From an uncultured Clostridia bacterium (lineage in GTDB: Bacteria; Bacillota; Clostridia; Oscillospirales; Oscillospiraceae): DNA of 8,864 nucleotides. Below, piece after piece: positions 1 to 6,760 of the stretch. Made by a program: the position numbers and the translations under genes. The notes under the pieces were generated by a model. That model had not been told where the DNA came from, did not search any database, and saw only the letters and a program-made list of their open reading frames with translations. Position 1 is the stretch's first letter. Each line of letters opens with the position of its first letter. The stretch lies in contig CAMFZO010000045.1 of the NCBI GenBank assembly GCA_946006895.1, positions 1-8,864 of the forward strand, written 5' to 3'.

Positions 1-15
1 GTGCGCAGCACACGG

Positions 16-46
16 GATTCTTGATGAAACTTTTTCATCAAGAATC
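16..46 (-). other. Perfect 14-bp hairpin just after grpE
   Basis: The bases at 16-29 are the exact reverse complement of 33-46, leaving a 3-nt loop at 30-32. The hairpin starts four bases past the grpE stop codon, in the direction of transcription. It is A/T-rich and no T-run follows it on either strand, so it does not look like a normal intrinsic terminator. In hrcA-grpE-dnaK operons the next gene is dnaK, so this is probably an intercistronic mRNA hairpin, perhaps a stability or processing element. The structure is read directly; the role is inference. Confidence 0.7.
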
Positions 47-50
47 AGTA

Positions 51-689
51 TTAGTTGGCCACCTTGACCATGGCGAAGCGGATGACCTTTTCGCCCAGGG
101 TGAAGCCCGACTGGAAGACCTCCGCAATGGTGTTTTCCGCCAGAGCTTCGTCGTCGATGTGCATGACGGCGTTGTGCTTTTCCGGATCGAAGCTCTCTCC
201 GGCGGCGCCGAAGGGCTTGATGCCCAGACCCTCCATGATCTTCAGAAGCTCGGTCATGGTCATCTCCACGCCCTTTTTGAAGGCTTCGTCGGTGGTGTCG
301 TTTTTCAGCGCCCGCTCCAGGTTGTCGTAGACGGGCAGGAGCTTCTTGGCGGTGTCCGCCACGGCGTTCTGGTAGATGGCGTCCTTTTCCCGCTGGGAGC
401 GCTTGCGGAAGTTGTCATATTCGGCGGCCAGACGCAGATACTGGTCATGCTCCTGGGCCTGGGCCTTCAGGGCCTTTTCCAGCTCCGTCGGCTCAGCGGG
501 CTTTTTCTCCGGTTCCGGCTTTGCCGCTTTCTCCGGCTTTTCCGCTTTCGCTTCCTGCTCCGGCGCTTTTGCCTGCGCGGTTTCCGTTTTATCCGGCTCC
601 GTCACAGCCGCTTTCGTTTCGGCCTTGACGTCCCCGGCGGCCTCCGGGGCGGGTCTTTCATTCTTTATATCGTGATTCTTTTTCGACAA
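51..689 (-). CDS. grpE: Nucleotide exchange factor GrpE (DnaK co-chaperone)
   Basis: GrpE is the cytosolic homodimeric cofactor that speeds ADP release from the DnaK (Hsp70) chaperone. The 212-residue product has the family layout. Residues 1-70 are a charged, Ala/Glu/Lys/Pro-rich, probably disordered tail, longer than in many homologues. A long helical coiled-coil segment follows, with the conserved stretch YLRLAAEYDNFRKRSQRE at 84-101. The C-terminal beta domain has FDPEKHNAV at 167-175 and the family end motif GFTLGEKVIRFAMVKV at 195-210. The start is a TTG at 689: no ATG or GTG fits the N-terminus, and an AAGGAGGAA ribosome binding site (698-702 core) sits eight bases upstream inside the end of hrcA. 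The gene is three bases from hrcA and is probably translationally coupled to it. Expression should follow the HrcA/CIRCE promoter upstream of hrcA. Confidence 0.97.
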   Translation of the reverse strand: MSKKNHDIKNERPAPEAAGDVKAETKAAVTEPDKTETAQAKAPEQEAKAEKPEKAAKPEPEKKPAEPTELEKALKAQAQEHDQYLRLAAEYDNFRKRSQREKDAIYQNAVADTAKKLLPVYDNLERALKNDTTDEAFKKGVEMTMTELLKIMEGLGIKPFGAAGESFDPEKHNAVMHIDDEALAENTIAEVFQSGFTLGEKVIRFAMVKVAN

Positions 690-692
690 GTC

Positions 693-1760
693 TTATTCCT
701 CCTTCTTCGCTTCCGGCGCCTCCGGCAGCTCAGAATCTGTTTTTCCGAACATCCGGCCCAGGCCCTCGGCAAAGTAGCTTAATCTCGCGGCGATCTGGGC
801 GTAGTCCATCCGCTGAGGTCCCACTACGCCGATCATGCCCTGCATACCGTCGCCGATATCAAAGCGGGTCATGATGACGGAGGTGTTTTTCAGCTCCTGG
901 GCCACGTTTTCCGGCCCCACCAGGATCTGCAGGGGGCTGTCGGAGTTGAGCTTGGCGGGCAGATGGGAGATGGTCTCCTCATCCAGGGCGCTCAGGACCT
1001 CCTGGGCACGGCCCAGGTCCTGATATTCCGGCTGGCCCAGCAGACGGTTCTGACCCGTCAGATAGACCTGTTCCCGACGGCAGTCCTCCATCACATGAAC
1101 GGCGAAGTCCACGATGATGGGCACCAGACTGGCGGCGGCGCCTGCACTGCGGCTGACCCGGTTGATCAGCTCCGGTGTGAACTGCTCGGCGGTGATCTCC
1201 GTCAGGCTGGCATTCAGCACGGCGCTCAGGAGCTTCAGATCCGCCTCGGTGACGTTCAGCGGCAGCTTGATGAGCTTGTTTTTCACCGTTTCGTCGCTGG
1301 CCATCACCACCAGGATGAAGCTGCCGCGGTCCGCGGGCAGGATCTCAAAGCGGCGGAGCTTGACGCTCTCGGTGTGGGAAGTCATGGCGTAGGCGGGCAG
1401 ATTGGTCAGTTGTGAGACCAGCTTGCCGATCTTGCTCATGGCGCGGTCAAATTCCTGCATCCGCAGCTCCATGGCCTGGTTGATGGACTGGGTCTCGTCC
1501 ACGCTGAGGCGGTAATCCTGCATCAGGCGGTCGATGTAAAACCGGTAGCCCGCCGGACTGGGGATGCGGCCTGCGGAGGTGTGGGGCTGCTCCAAAAAGC
1601 CCATGCTGGTCAGCTCCGCCATTTCGTTGCGGATGGTGGCGGAGGAGAAGTCCATGTCCGGCAGCGCGGCGATGGTCTTGGACCCCACCGGCTCGGCGGA
1701 ACGGATGTATAGATCGACGATGGCTTTCAGGATCTTCTGTTTCCGTTCGGACAGCTCCAT
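693..1760 (-). CDS. hrcA: Heat-inducible transcription repressor HrcA
   Basis: HrcA is the dimeric repressor that binds CIRCE operators and shuts off class I heat-shock genes (the dnaK and groE operons). In the family its folding depends on GroEL, which gives chaperone feedback. The product is 355 residues, close to the usual 340-350. Residues 1-80 form the winged-helix domain: LSERKQKILKAIVDLYI at 3-19, SSATIRNEMAELTSMGFLEQ at 39-58 with the recognition helix, and the wing PHTSAGRIPS at 59-68. A GAF-like middle domain and dimerisation segments follow, with an acidic tail at 344-355. The ATG at 1760 has an AGGAGGT site at 1767-1773, six bases away. It is the first gene of the operon, followed three bases later by grpE, and it is autoregulated through the CIRCE directly upstream. 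Confidence 0.98.
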   Translation of the reverse strand: MELSERKQKILKAIVDLYIRSAEPVGSKTIAALPDMDFSSATIRNEMAELTSMGFLEQPHTSAGRIPSPAGYRFYIDRLMQDYRLSVDETQSINQAMELRMQEFDRAMSKIGKLVSQLTNLPAYAMTSHTESVKLRRFEILPADRGSFILVVMASDETVKNKLIKLPLNVTEADLKLLSAVLNASLTEITAEQFTPELINRVSRSAGAAASLVPIIVDFAVHVMEDCRREQVYLTGQNRLLGQPEYQDLGRAQEVLSALDEETISHLPAKLNSDSPLQILVGPENVAQELKNTSVIMTRFDIGDGMQGMIGVVGPQRMDYAQIAARLSYFAEGLGRMFGKTDSELPEAPEAKKEE

Positions 1761-1779
1761 GCTCTGACCTCCTTCTCTG

Positions 1780-1806
1780 TTAGCACTCGCACTTCCTGAG
1801 TGCTAA
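1780..1806 (-). promoter_or_regulatory. CIRCE operator (HrcA binding site)
   Basis: This is an exact match to the CIRCE consensus: TTAGCACTC at 1780-1788, nine bases, then GAGTGCTAA at 1798-1806. It begins about five bases past the -10 hexamer, so it covers the likely transcription start and the first bases of the message. HrcA bound here would block initiation. The dyad would also form a stem-loop at the 5' end of the mRNA. It lies 19 bases upstream of the hrcA ATG. CIRCE and HrcA are an established pair, so autoregulation is close to certain. Confidence 0.98.
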
Positions 1807-1810
1807 TGCA

Positions 1811-1839
1811 ACTATACAACCCGTTAGCAGTTTTGTCAA
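1811..1839 (-). promoter_or_regulatory. Sigma-A promoter of hrcA-grpE operon
   Basis: Read on the minus strand, a perfect -35 TTGACA (1839-1834) is followed by a 17-bp spacer and a TATAGT -10 (1816-1811). Initiation is expected near 1803-1805, at the edge of the CIRCE. The DNA upstream of the -35 (about 1845-1885) is A/T-rich and could act as an UP element. A near-consensus housekeeping promoter held down by HrcA is the normal design for class I heat-shock operons. Confidence 0.92.
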
Positions 1840-1850
1840 TAGGATGCTAA
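1824..1850 (-). promoter_or_regulatory. Degenerate second CIRCE-like dyad over the -35
   Basis: The outer arms TTAGCA (1824-1829) and TGCTAA (1845-1850) match the CIRCE arms. The total span is 27 bp, the same as CIRCE. Over the two 9-base arms, 14 of 18 positions agree with the consensus; the inner three bases of each arm diverge. The -35 hexamer sits in the central spacer. The centre lies 44 bp from the centre of the perfect CIRCE, about four helical turns. It may be an auxiliary HrcA site. The match is visible in the sequence; binding is inference. Confidence 0.5.
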
Positions 1851-1919
1851 AAATTTTTTGTGAATATTTTGTTACCTTTTTCCAGCTTCCTCGACAACCG
1901 GGACCGCCGTGGAAAAGAA

Positions 1920-1968
1920 TACACCGTTCCGGTCGGAGCAGCGGCGAAACCGCTCCGGGAAGCGTGTA
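1920..1968. repeat. Imperfect long hairpin in hrcA/ynbB divergent region
   Basis: TACAC (1920-1924) pairs with GTGTA (1964-1968). TTCC (1927-1930) pairs with GGAA (1958-1961). CGGAGC (1934-1939) pairs with GCTCCG (1952-1957). The segments are separated by a 2x2 mismatch and a 3-base bulge, with a GC-rich 12-base loop. It lies upstream of the ynbB-like promoter and has no T-run on either side, so it is neither a terminator nor part of the expected ynbB leader. Its function is unknown. Confidence 0.45.
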
Positions 1969-1986
1969 CGGGAGGCCATTCCTTTC

Positions 1987-2016
1987 TTGACAAGAACAGG
2001 AAGAATGTGATATAGT
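1987..2016 (+). promoter_or_regulatory. Sigma-A promoter of PLP enzyme-transporter unit
   Basis: A perfect -35 TTGACA (1987-1992) is followed by an 18-bp spacer and TATAGT (2011-2016). A TG one base before the -10 (2008-2009) makes it an extended -10. Initiation near 2022-2024 would give a leader of about 30 bases, ending in an AGAGGGGA ribosome binding site (2041-2048) before the ATG at 2053. I see no riboswitch or operator dyad in that leader. Confidence 0.85.
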
Positions 2017-2052
2017 GATCGGCAGATTTCTTACGAAAAAAGAGGGGAAACC

Positions 2053-3336
2053 ATGAAGGATTTATACGCCCGTCTGGGCGTTTCCGCAGAGGTCTGCGAC
2101 TGCGGCGAGGGGATCCTGAAGACCCTGGAGGACCGCTTCCGGCAGGCCGACGCCGTCGCCGAGTACAACCAGGCCAAGGTCCTGGCCGCCATGCAGAAAA
2201 ACCGGGTGGGGGCCTCCTGCTTTGCCGCCACCACCGGCTACGGCTATGACGACGTGGGCCGGGACAATCTAGAACGGGTCTACGCCGACACCTTCCACAC
2301 GGAGGCGGCGCTGGTCCGGCCCCAGATCACCTGCGGCACCCACGCGTTGACGGTAGCCCTGTCTGCCAATCTGCTGCCCGGCGACGAGCTGCTCTCCCCC
2401 GTCGGCAGTCCCTACGACACCTTGGAGGAGGTCATCGGCATCCGGCCCGGTGCCTGCTCCCTGCGGGAATACGGCGTGAGCTATCGCCAGGCCGATCTGA
2501 AGCCCGACGGCAGCTTTGACTATGACGCCATCCGCGCCGCGGTGAATGAAAAGACCAAGCTGGCCACCATCCAGCGCAGCAAGGGCTACGCCACCCGGCC
2601 GACCTTTTCCGTCGCCCGGATCGGTGAGCTGATCGCCTTTTTGAAGTCCCTCAAGCCCGACATCATCTGCATGGTGGACAACTGCTACGGTGAATTTGTG
2701 GAGACTGTCGAGCCCAGCGACGTGGGCGCGGATCTGGTGGTGGGCAGCCTCATCAAAAATCCCGGCGGCGGCCTTGCTCCCATCGGCGGCTATATCTGCG
2801 GCAAAAAAGCCCTCGTCGAGCGCTGCGCCTACCGGCTTTCCGCCCCCGGACTGGGGCAGGAGGTGGGCGCCAACCTGGGACTGCTTCCCTCCTTCTATCA
2901 GGGCTTTTTCCTGGCGCCCACGGTGGTGTGCGGTGCCCTCAAGGGCGCCATCTTCGCCGCCAATTTCTATGAACGCATGGGCTTCCGGGTGGTGCCCGAC
3001 GGCAGTGAGTCCCGCCACGACATCATCCAGGCCGTGGAGCTGGGCAGCCGGGAGGCCATGATCGCCTTCTGCAAGGGCATCCAGGCCGCCGCGCCGGTGG
3101 ACAGCTTTGCTGATCCCCTGCCCTGGGACATGCCCGGCTACGAGGATCAGGTCATCATGGCGGCGGGTGCCTTCATCCAAGGCTCGTCCATCGAGCTTTC
3201 CGCCGACGGCCCCATCCGGCCGCCCTACGCGGTCTATTTCCAGGGCGGCCTGACCTGGTATCACGCCAAGCTGGGCATCCTGCTTTCCGTGCAGAAGCTG
3301 CTGGACGCCGGTCTGACGAAGCTGCCGGAGGCGTAA
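2053..3336 (+). CDS. YnbB-type PLP enzyme (methionine gamma-lyase / aluminium-resistance family)
   Basis: This 427-residue protein belongs to the fold-type I PLP enzymes of the YnbB family, often named 'methionine gamma-lyase family' or 'aluminium resistance protein'. Visible marks are TGYGYDD at 61-67, the phosphate-binding-type stretch CGTHAL at 94-99, GSPYDTL at 118-124, VDNCYGEF at 208-215 with D209 as the probable pyridine-nitrogen partner, and SLIKNPGGG at 232-240 with K235 as the probable Schiff-base lysine. All expected cofactor residues are present and the length is full, so it should be active. The likely chemistry is cleavage of a sulphur amino acid or cystathionine-like substrate, but the physiological substrate of this family is poorly defined and I do not assign one. 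It has its own promoter and is followed 42 bases later by a transporter gene. The ATG at 2053 has an AGAGGGGA site. Confidence 0.9.
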   Translation: MKDLYARLGVSAEVCDCGEGILKTLEDRFRQADAVAEYNQAKVLAAMQKNRVGASCFAATTGYGYDDVGRDNLERVYADTFHTEAALVRPQITCGTHALTVALSANLLPGDELLSPVGSPYDTLEEVIGIRPGACSLREYGVSYRQADLKPDGSFDYDAIRAAVNEKTKLATIQRSKGYATRPTFSVARIGELIAFLKSLKPDIICMVDNCYGEFVETVEPSDVGADLVVGSLIKNPGGGLAPIGGYICGKKALVERCAYRLSAPGLGQEVGANLGLLPSFYQGFFLAPTVVCGALKGAIFAANFYERMGFRVVPDGSESRHDIIQAVELGSREAMIAFCKGIQAAAPVDSFADPLPWDMPGYEDQVIMAAGAFIQGSSIELSADGPIRPPYAVYFQGGLTWYHAKLGILLSVQKLLDAGLTKLPEA

Positions 3337-3378
3337 CGTCCGGCCGAACAAAGAGAAAAACGAGAGAGGAAATAAAAA

Positions 3379-4299
3379 ATGAACTGGTTTTGGTTTGCTG
3401 TTATCGCTCTGCTGTGCTGGAGCGGCTCCGACATCTTTTCAAAGATCGGCTGCTGCGGAGAAAAGGACCGCACGGCCCATCTGAAAATGATTACCGCCGT
3501 GGGCGTGGTCATGGGTCTCCACGCGGCCTACATGGTCTTCTTCAACGACGTTGCCATCTCGTGGGACGTCATCTGGCGCTATCTGCCCGTGTCCCTGCTC
3601 TACATTCTGTCCATGGCCCTGGGCTATGTCGGCCTGCGCTACATTGAGCTGTCCATCTCCTCGCCCATCTGCAATTCCTCCGGCGCTCTGGTGGCCGTGG
3701 CCTGCCTGATCTCGGGCGACCTGGCAGACCTGGTGGGCGTGGATCGCGCTGTGGTGCTGGGTGCGGTGGCGCTGGTCTGCATTGGCGTCATCGGCCTGGG
3801 CGTCGTGGAGGCGCGGGAGGATGAGACCCTCCGGGCCAAGCGTCAGGAGCACGCCAACCGTAAATACGCCAAGAGCTGGCTGGCCCTGTGCCTGCCCATC
3901 GCCTACTGTCTGCTGGACGCCGCCGGCACCTTTGCCGACAGCCTGGTGCTGGAGACCCTCAATGAGGATTCCGCCAACGTGGCCTACGAGCTGACCTTCC
4001 TGGCTGCCGGTGTGATCTGTCTGATCTACCTGCTGGCGCGGCGGGAGAAGTTCTTCGTCCGTCAGGAGGCACCCAAATACGTGGCCGCCTGCTTTGAGAC
4101 CGTGGGCCAGCTATTCTATATCTACGCGCTGGCCGATGAGGAGCATGTGGCCCTGTCCGCCCCCATCATTTCCGCCTATTGTGTGGCCTCGGTGCTGTGG
4201 AGCCGTCTGTTCCTGCGGGAGAAGCTGTCCTGGAAGCACTACGCCATGATCCTGCTGGTGGTAGCAGGCATCATCATTCTGGGTGTGTACGATATATAA
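3379..4299 (+). CDS. EamA/DMT-family membrane transporter
   Basis: The 306-residue integral membrane protein has the two-fold EamA (drug/metabolite transporter) design: about ten hydrophobic helices in two halves, split by a charged loop at 144-166. The first helix (3-20) has the family-like start WFAVIALLCWSGSDIFSK. The end of each half has the usual pattern of a short helix, then a final long helix; the second half reads LREKLSWKHYAM followed by ILLVVAGIIILG at 279-302. Such proteins usually export metabolites or amino acids; the substrate cannot be read here. The ATG at 3379 has an AGAGGA site at 3365-3370. It lies 42 bases after the YnbB-like gene with no terminator between, so the two are probably co-transcribed and may share a substrate or product (inference). 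Two stop codons in tandem end it, just before a terminator. Confidence 0.88.
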   Translation: MNWFWFAVIALLCWSGSDIFSKIGCCGEKDRTAHLKMITAVGVVMGLHAAYMVFFNDVAISWDVIWRYLPVSLLYILSMALGYVGLRYIELSISSPICNSSGALVAVACLISGDLADLVGVDRAVVLGAVALVCIGVIGLGVVEAREDETLRAKRQEHANRKYAKSWLALCLPIAYCLLDAAGTFADSLVLETLNEDSANVAYELTFLAAGVICLIYLLARREKFFVRQEAPKYVAACFETVGQLFYIYALADEEHVALSAPIISAYCVASVLWSRLFLREKLSWKHYAMILLVVAGIIILGVYDI

Positions 4300-4307
4300 T
4301 AACGTCA

Positions 4308-4336
4308 AAAGGGGCGGACAGCTTGTCCGCCCCTTT
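4308..4336. terminator. Bidirectional intrinsic terminator between convergent genes
   Basis: AAAGGGGCGGACA (4308-4320) is the exact reverse complement of 4324-4336, giving a 13-bp GC-rich stem with a 3-base GCT loop. The stem ends in T-runs on both strands: TTT on plus, TTTT on minus. It lies between the transporter stop (4299) and the clpC stop (4358), so it can end both convergent transcripts. Confidence 0.9.
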
Positions 4337-4357
4337 AGTCCTTAGCTTTCTACAAAA

Positions 4358-6643
4358 TCAGATCAGCACCAGCGCATCGTTCCGGACGGCGGCGGTGCAG
4401 GACCGGCGGGGCCGCTCCGACAGCAGATCGGCAGACAGCGGCGCTTCCAGCTCCGTCTGCATCAGTCGGCGCAGCTCCCGGGCTCCGCTTTTTTTGCCCA
4501 GCGCCCGCCGAGCCAGCCAGGAGGCCGTCTCCGGCGCGATCTGCAAGCTCAGACCGGCCCGTTCCGCCCGTTCCTGCAGGGCGCGGAGGGAATTTTCCGC
4601 GATTCTGGACAGCGCCGCCTCGTCCAGGGGCGAAAAGACCGCGATGCAGTCGATACGCCCGAGAAATTCCGGTGGAAAGCGCTCCCGCAGGGCGTTCATG
4701 GTCACGTCCCCGGCACTGCGTCCAAAGCCCAGACCGCCTTTTCCCGCGTTTTCGCTGCCCAAATTGGAGGTCATGACCAGGATGGTGTTGCGGAAATCCA
4801 CCAGCCGCCCGCAGGAGTCCGTCAGCCGCCCGTCCTCCATGATCTGCAGCAGCAGACCGCAGATGTCCCGGTGGGCCTTTTCCAGCTCGTCCAGAAGCAC
4901 CAGGGAATAGGGCCTGCGCCGCACCCGTTCCGACAGCTCGCCGCCCTCGTCGTGGCCCACATAGCCCGGCGGCGCGCCAATGAGCCGGGAGACGGAGAAT
5001 TTTTCCATATATTCGGACATATCAATGCGGATCATGGCCTCCTCGCTGCCGTAAACCGCCTGGGAAAGGGCCTTGCACAGCTCCGTCTTTCCCACCCCCG
5101 TGGGGCCGAGAAAGAGCATGGCGGCAGCAGGACGTTTCGGCTCTGCCAGGCCCGAACGTCCGCGCCGCACGGCATCGGCCGCCGCACGGATCGCCTGCTC
5201 CTGGCCGATGACCCGTGCCGACAGGGTCTGCTCCAGACTGAGCAGCCGCTCCTTTTCCGTCAGGCTGACGGTGCCCACGGGGATGCCCGTCCGGTTGGAG
5301 ACGGCGGCGGCGATGTCCTTTGCCGTCACGGCGCGGGACTTGACCGCCGGCAGCCTGCGCAGCTTGTCCCGCAGCAGGGCCGCCTGCTCGTATTTTCCGC
5401 TGCGCACCGCCTCCTGCAGCGCCTCCTCCGTCCGCTGGCTCTCGTCCGGCGGCGAACCCAGCGCCCGGGTCATATTGGCCCTTGCCGCGCCCTCGTCCAG
5501 CAGATCCAGGGCCTTGTCCGGCAGAAATTTGTCCGTCAGATAGCGGCAGGACAGCTCCACGGCGGCGTGGACGGCCTCGGCGCTGATGCGCAGATGGTGA
5601 TGGGCCTCCAGCGCCGGCGTCAGGCCCTCCAGGATGCGCTCTGTCTCCGCCCGGGTAGGCTCCCGCACCTGGACCGCCCGGAACCGCCGCTCCAGCGCCG
5701 CGTCCTTTTCGATGAATTTCCGGTATTCGTTCAGCGTCGTCGCGCCGATGAGCTGGACCTCGCCCCGGCCCAGCGCGGGCTTGAGCAGATTGGCCGCGTC
5801 GATGGCGCCCTCGGCAGCACCCGCGCCGATGAGGGTGTGCATCTCGTCGATGAACAAAATGACGTTCTGCAGCCGCCGCACCTCCGTCAGAATGTCGCGG
5901 ATGCGCTCCTCAAATTCGCCCCGGTATTTGGTTCCGGCGATGACGCTGGCCATGTCCAGGGCATAGAGCCGCTTGCCCCGCAGAGCCTCCGGTACCCGGC
6001 CCGCGGCGATATACTGGGCCACGCCCTCGACGATGGCGGTCTTTCCCACACCCGGCTCACCGATGAGGGCGGGATTGTTTTTCTGCCTGCGGGAGAGGAT
6101 CTGCAGGACAGTCTCGATCTCCCGCTGCCTGCCGATGATCGGCTCAGCACGGTCCGCCCGTTCCACCAGATCCACGCCGAATTGCTCCAAAAGTCGGGAA
6201 TTTTGCATCGTTTGCTCCTTTCGGGCGTACTGGCCCTCATGCAGATTGGTAAACAGCAGATCCGTGTTGACGGCGCAGCCGGTCAGCATACGGAAGGCGC
6301 CGCTGTGTTGGTCCCGCAGCATGGCGAGAAGAAGAGCCTCGGGCGTCGGCGGCAAGGACTCCCTGGCAGCCAGCGTCAGGGCGCGCTTTGCCCGGACCGT
6401 CAGCCCCTGTGGCAGGACGGACAGCCGCCCGCCGCGGCCCCGGAGGATCAGCAGCCGGCCCATCAGCTCCTGGGCCGAAAGGCCCTGCCATTGAAGCTGA
6501 CGGCAGGCAGCGCACCGGGGTGTCATGGCGATGGCCAGCAGCAGATGCTCCGTGCCCACATAGCTGTGTCCCAAGACGCAGGACAGGCTCCACGCCTGCC
6601 GAAGCACCCGGTTCAACTGCTCGCTCTGCTTTGCCACGGACAT
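4358..6643 (-). CDS. clpC: ClpC-type AAA+ unfoldase (ATP-dependent Clp protease ATP-binding subunit)
   Basis: This is a two-ring Hsp100 ATPase that unfolds proteins and feeds them to ClpP. Numbering from the ATG at 6643 (761 residues), a Clp_N double repeat fills about 1-135. D1 has Walker A GEPGVGKT (195-202) and Walker B FIDE (264-267). A short UVR-type middle domain spans about 405-440. D2 has Walker A GPTGVGKT (513-520) and Walker B LLDE (583-586). The ClpP-docking loop LGF is at 638-640, so partnership with ClpP is expected. E32 falls at the position of a phospho-arginine-docking glutamate of Bacillus ClpC; E102 plausibly matches the second. It is shorter than the usual ~810 residues, mainly in the middle domain and C-terminus. 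A GTG at 6664 would add seven residues but has no ribosome binding site; the ATG has an AAGGGGAGG tract directly before it. It is a single gene: no ctsR, mcsA or mcsB is in the window. ClpE or another Hsp100 name is less likely. Confidence 0.93.
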   Translation of the reverse strand: MSVAKQSEQLNRVLRQAWSLSCVLGHSYVGTEHLLLAIAMTPRCAACRQLQWQGLSAQELMGRLLILRGRGGRLSVLPQGLTVRAKRALTLAARESLPPTPEALLLAMLRDQHSGAFRMLTGCAVNTDLLFTNLHEGQYARKEQTMQNSRLLEQFGVDLVERADRAEPIIGRQREIETVLQILSRRQKNNPALIGEPGVGKTAIVEGVAQYIAAGRVPEALRGKRLYALDMASVIAGTKYRGEFEERIRDILTEVRRLQNVILFIDEMHTLIGAGAAEGAIDAANLLKPALGRGEVQLIGATTLNEYRKFIEKDAALERRFRAVQVREPTRAETERILEGLTPALEAHHHLRISAEAVHAAVELSCRYLTDKFLPDKALDLLDEGAARANMTRALGSPPDESQRTEEALQEAVRSGKYEQAALLRDKLRRLPAVKSRAVTAKDIAAAVSNRTGIPVGTVSLTEKERLLSLEQTLSARVIGQEQAIRAAADAVRRGRSGLAEPKRPAAAMLFLGPTGVGKTELCKALSQAVYGSEEAMIRIDMSEYMEKFSVSRLIGAPPGYVGHDEGGELSERVRRRPYSLVLLDELEKAHRDICGLLLQIMEDGRLTDSCGRLVDFRNTILVMTSNLGSENAGKGGLGFGRSAGDVTMNALRERFPPEFLGRIDCIAVFSPLDEAALSRIAENSLRALQERAERAGLSLQIAPETASWLARRALGKKSGARELRRLMQTELEAPLSADLLSERPRRSCTAAVRNDALVLI

Positions 6644-6690
6644 CCTCCCCTTCCATTTGTTCACTTCACGAGTGTTGACCGTTCAAAGAA

Positions 6691-6698
6691 ATTCTATA
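6691..6698 (-). promoter_or_regulatory. Possible -10 element of clpC promoter
   Basis: On the minus strand the sequence TATAGAAT (6698-6691) resembles a -10 box and would start the transcript about 40 bases before the clpC ATG. No convincing -35 lies at 16-18 bases; that stretch is A-rich. Either the promoter needs an activator or alternative sigma factor, or the assignment is wrong. I do not see the tandem GGTCAAA repeats of a CtsR operator. Confidence 0.4.
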
Positions 6699-6732
6699 CT
6701 GTCGAATTTTTTGCCTTTTCTTTGTTTTTCCA

Positions 6733-6760
6733 TTGCAATTTCTTTTTTTTATGGTAGAAT
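6733..6760 (+). promoter_or_regulatory. Putative promoter upstream of ferredoxin
   Basis: TTGCAA (6733-6738), a 16-bp spacer and TAGAAT (6755-6760), preceded by TG at 6752-6753, form an extended -10 sigma-A-like promoter. It would give a leader of about 135 bases before the ferredoxin ATG. A second extended -10 of the form TGGTATATT (6858-6866) lies nearer the gene but has no recognisable -35. Either or both may be used. Confidence 0.55.

Noticed and set aside
1..11. Small GTGC/GCAC dyad at the left edge
   Set aside because: Only four bases per arm with a three-base loop, as expected by chance, and cut by the window edge.
21..782. Plus-strand frame opposite grpE and the end of hrcA
   Set aside because: It is antisense to two genes with clear family motifs; its Leu/Arg/Phe-rich stretch is just the complement of the Ala/Glu/Lys-rich GrpE tail.
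1870..2052. tRNA or known riboswitch in the divergent region
   Set aside because: The hairpin at 1920-1968 has no cloverleaf or T-loop signature and lies upstream of the promoter. I recognise no riboswitch core.
2269..3351. 360-codon open frame on the minus strand opposite the YnbB-like gene
   Set aside because: It is an antisense shadow: the plus-strand frame has PLP-enzyme motifs, a promoter and a ribosome binding site, while this frame has low-complexity Gly/Ala/His/Asp content.
6662..6664. GTG at 6664 as the clpC start
   Set aside because: It is in frame but has no ribosome binding site, and the added seven residues lie outside the Clp_N homology. The ATG at 6643 aligns with the usual ClpC N-terminus and puts E32 at the family position.
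6661..6700. Possible CtsR operator upstream of clpC
   Set aside because: CtsR sites are tandem GGTCAAA heptads three bases apart. Here only a GTTGACC next to a GTTCAAA is seen, in the wrong arrangement.
4871..6757. Very long open frame on the plus strand across clpC (628 codons)
   Set aside because: It is antisense to an unmistakable ClpC protein. The translation is rich in Arg, Gln, Gly and His with no domain, which is common for the opposite strand of GC-rich genes.
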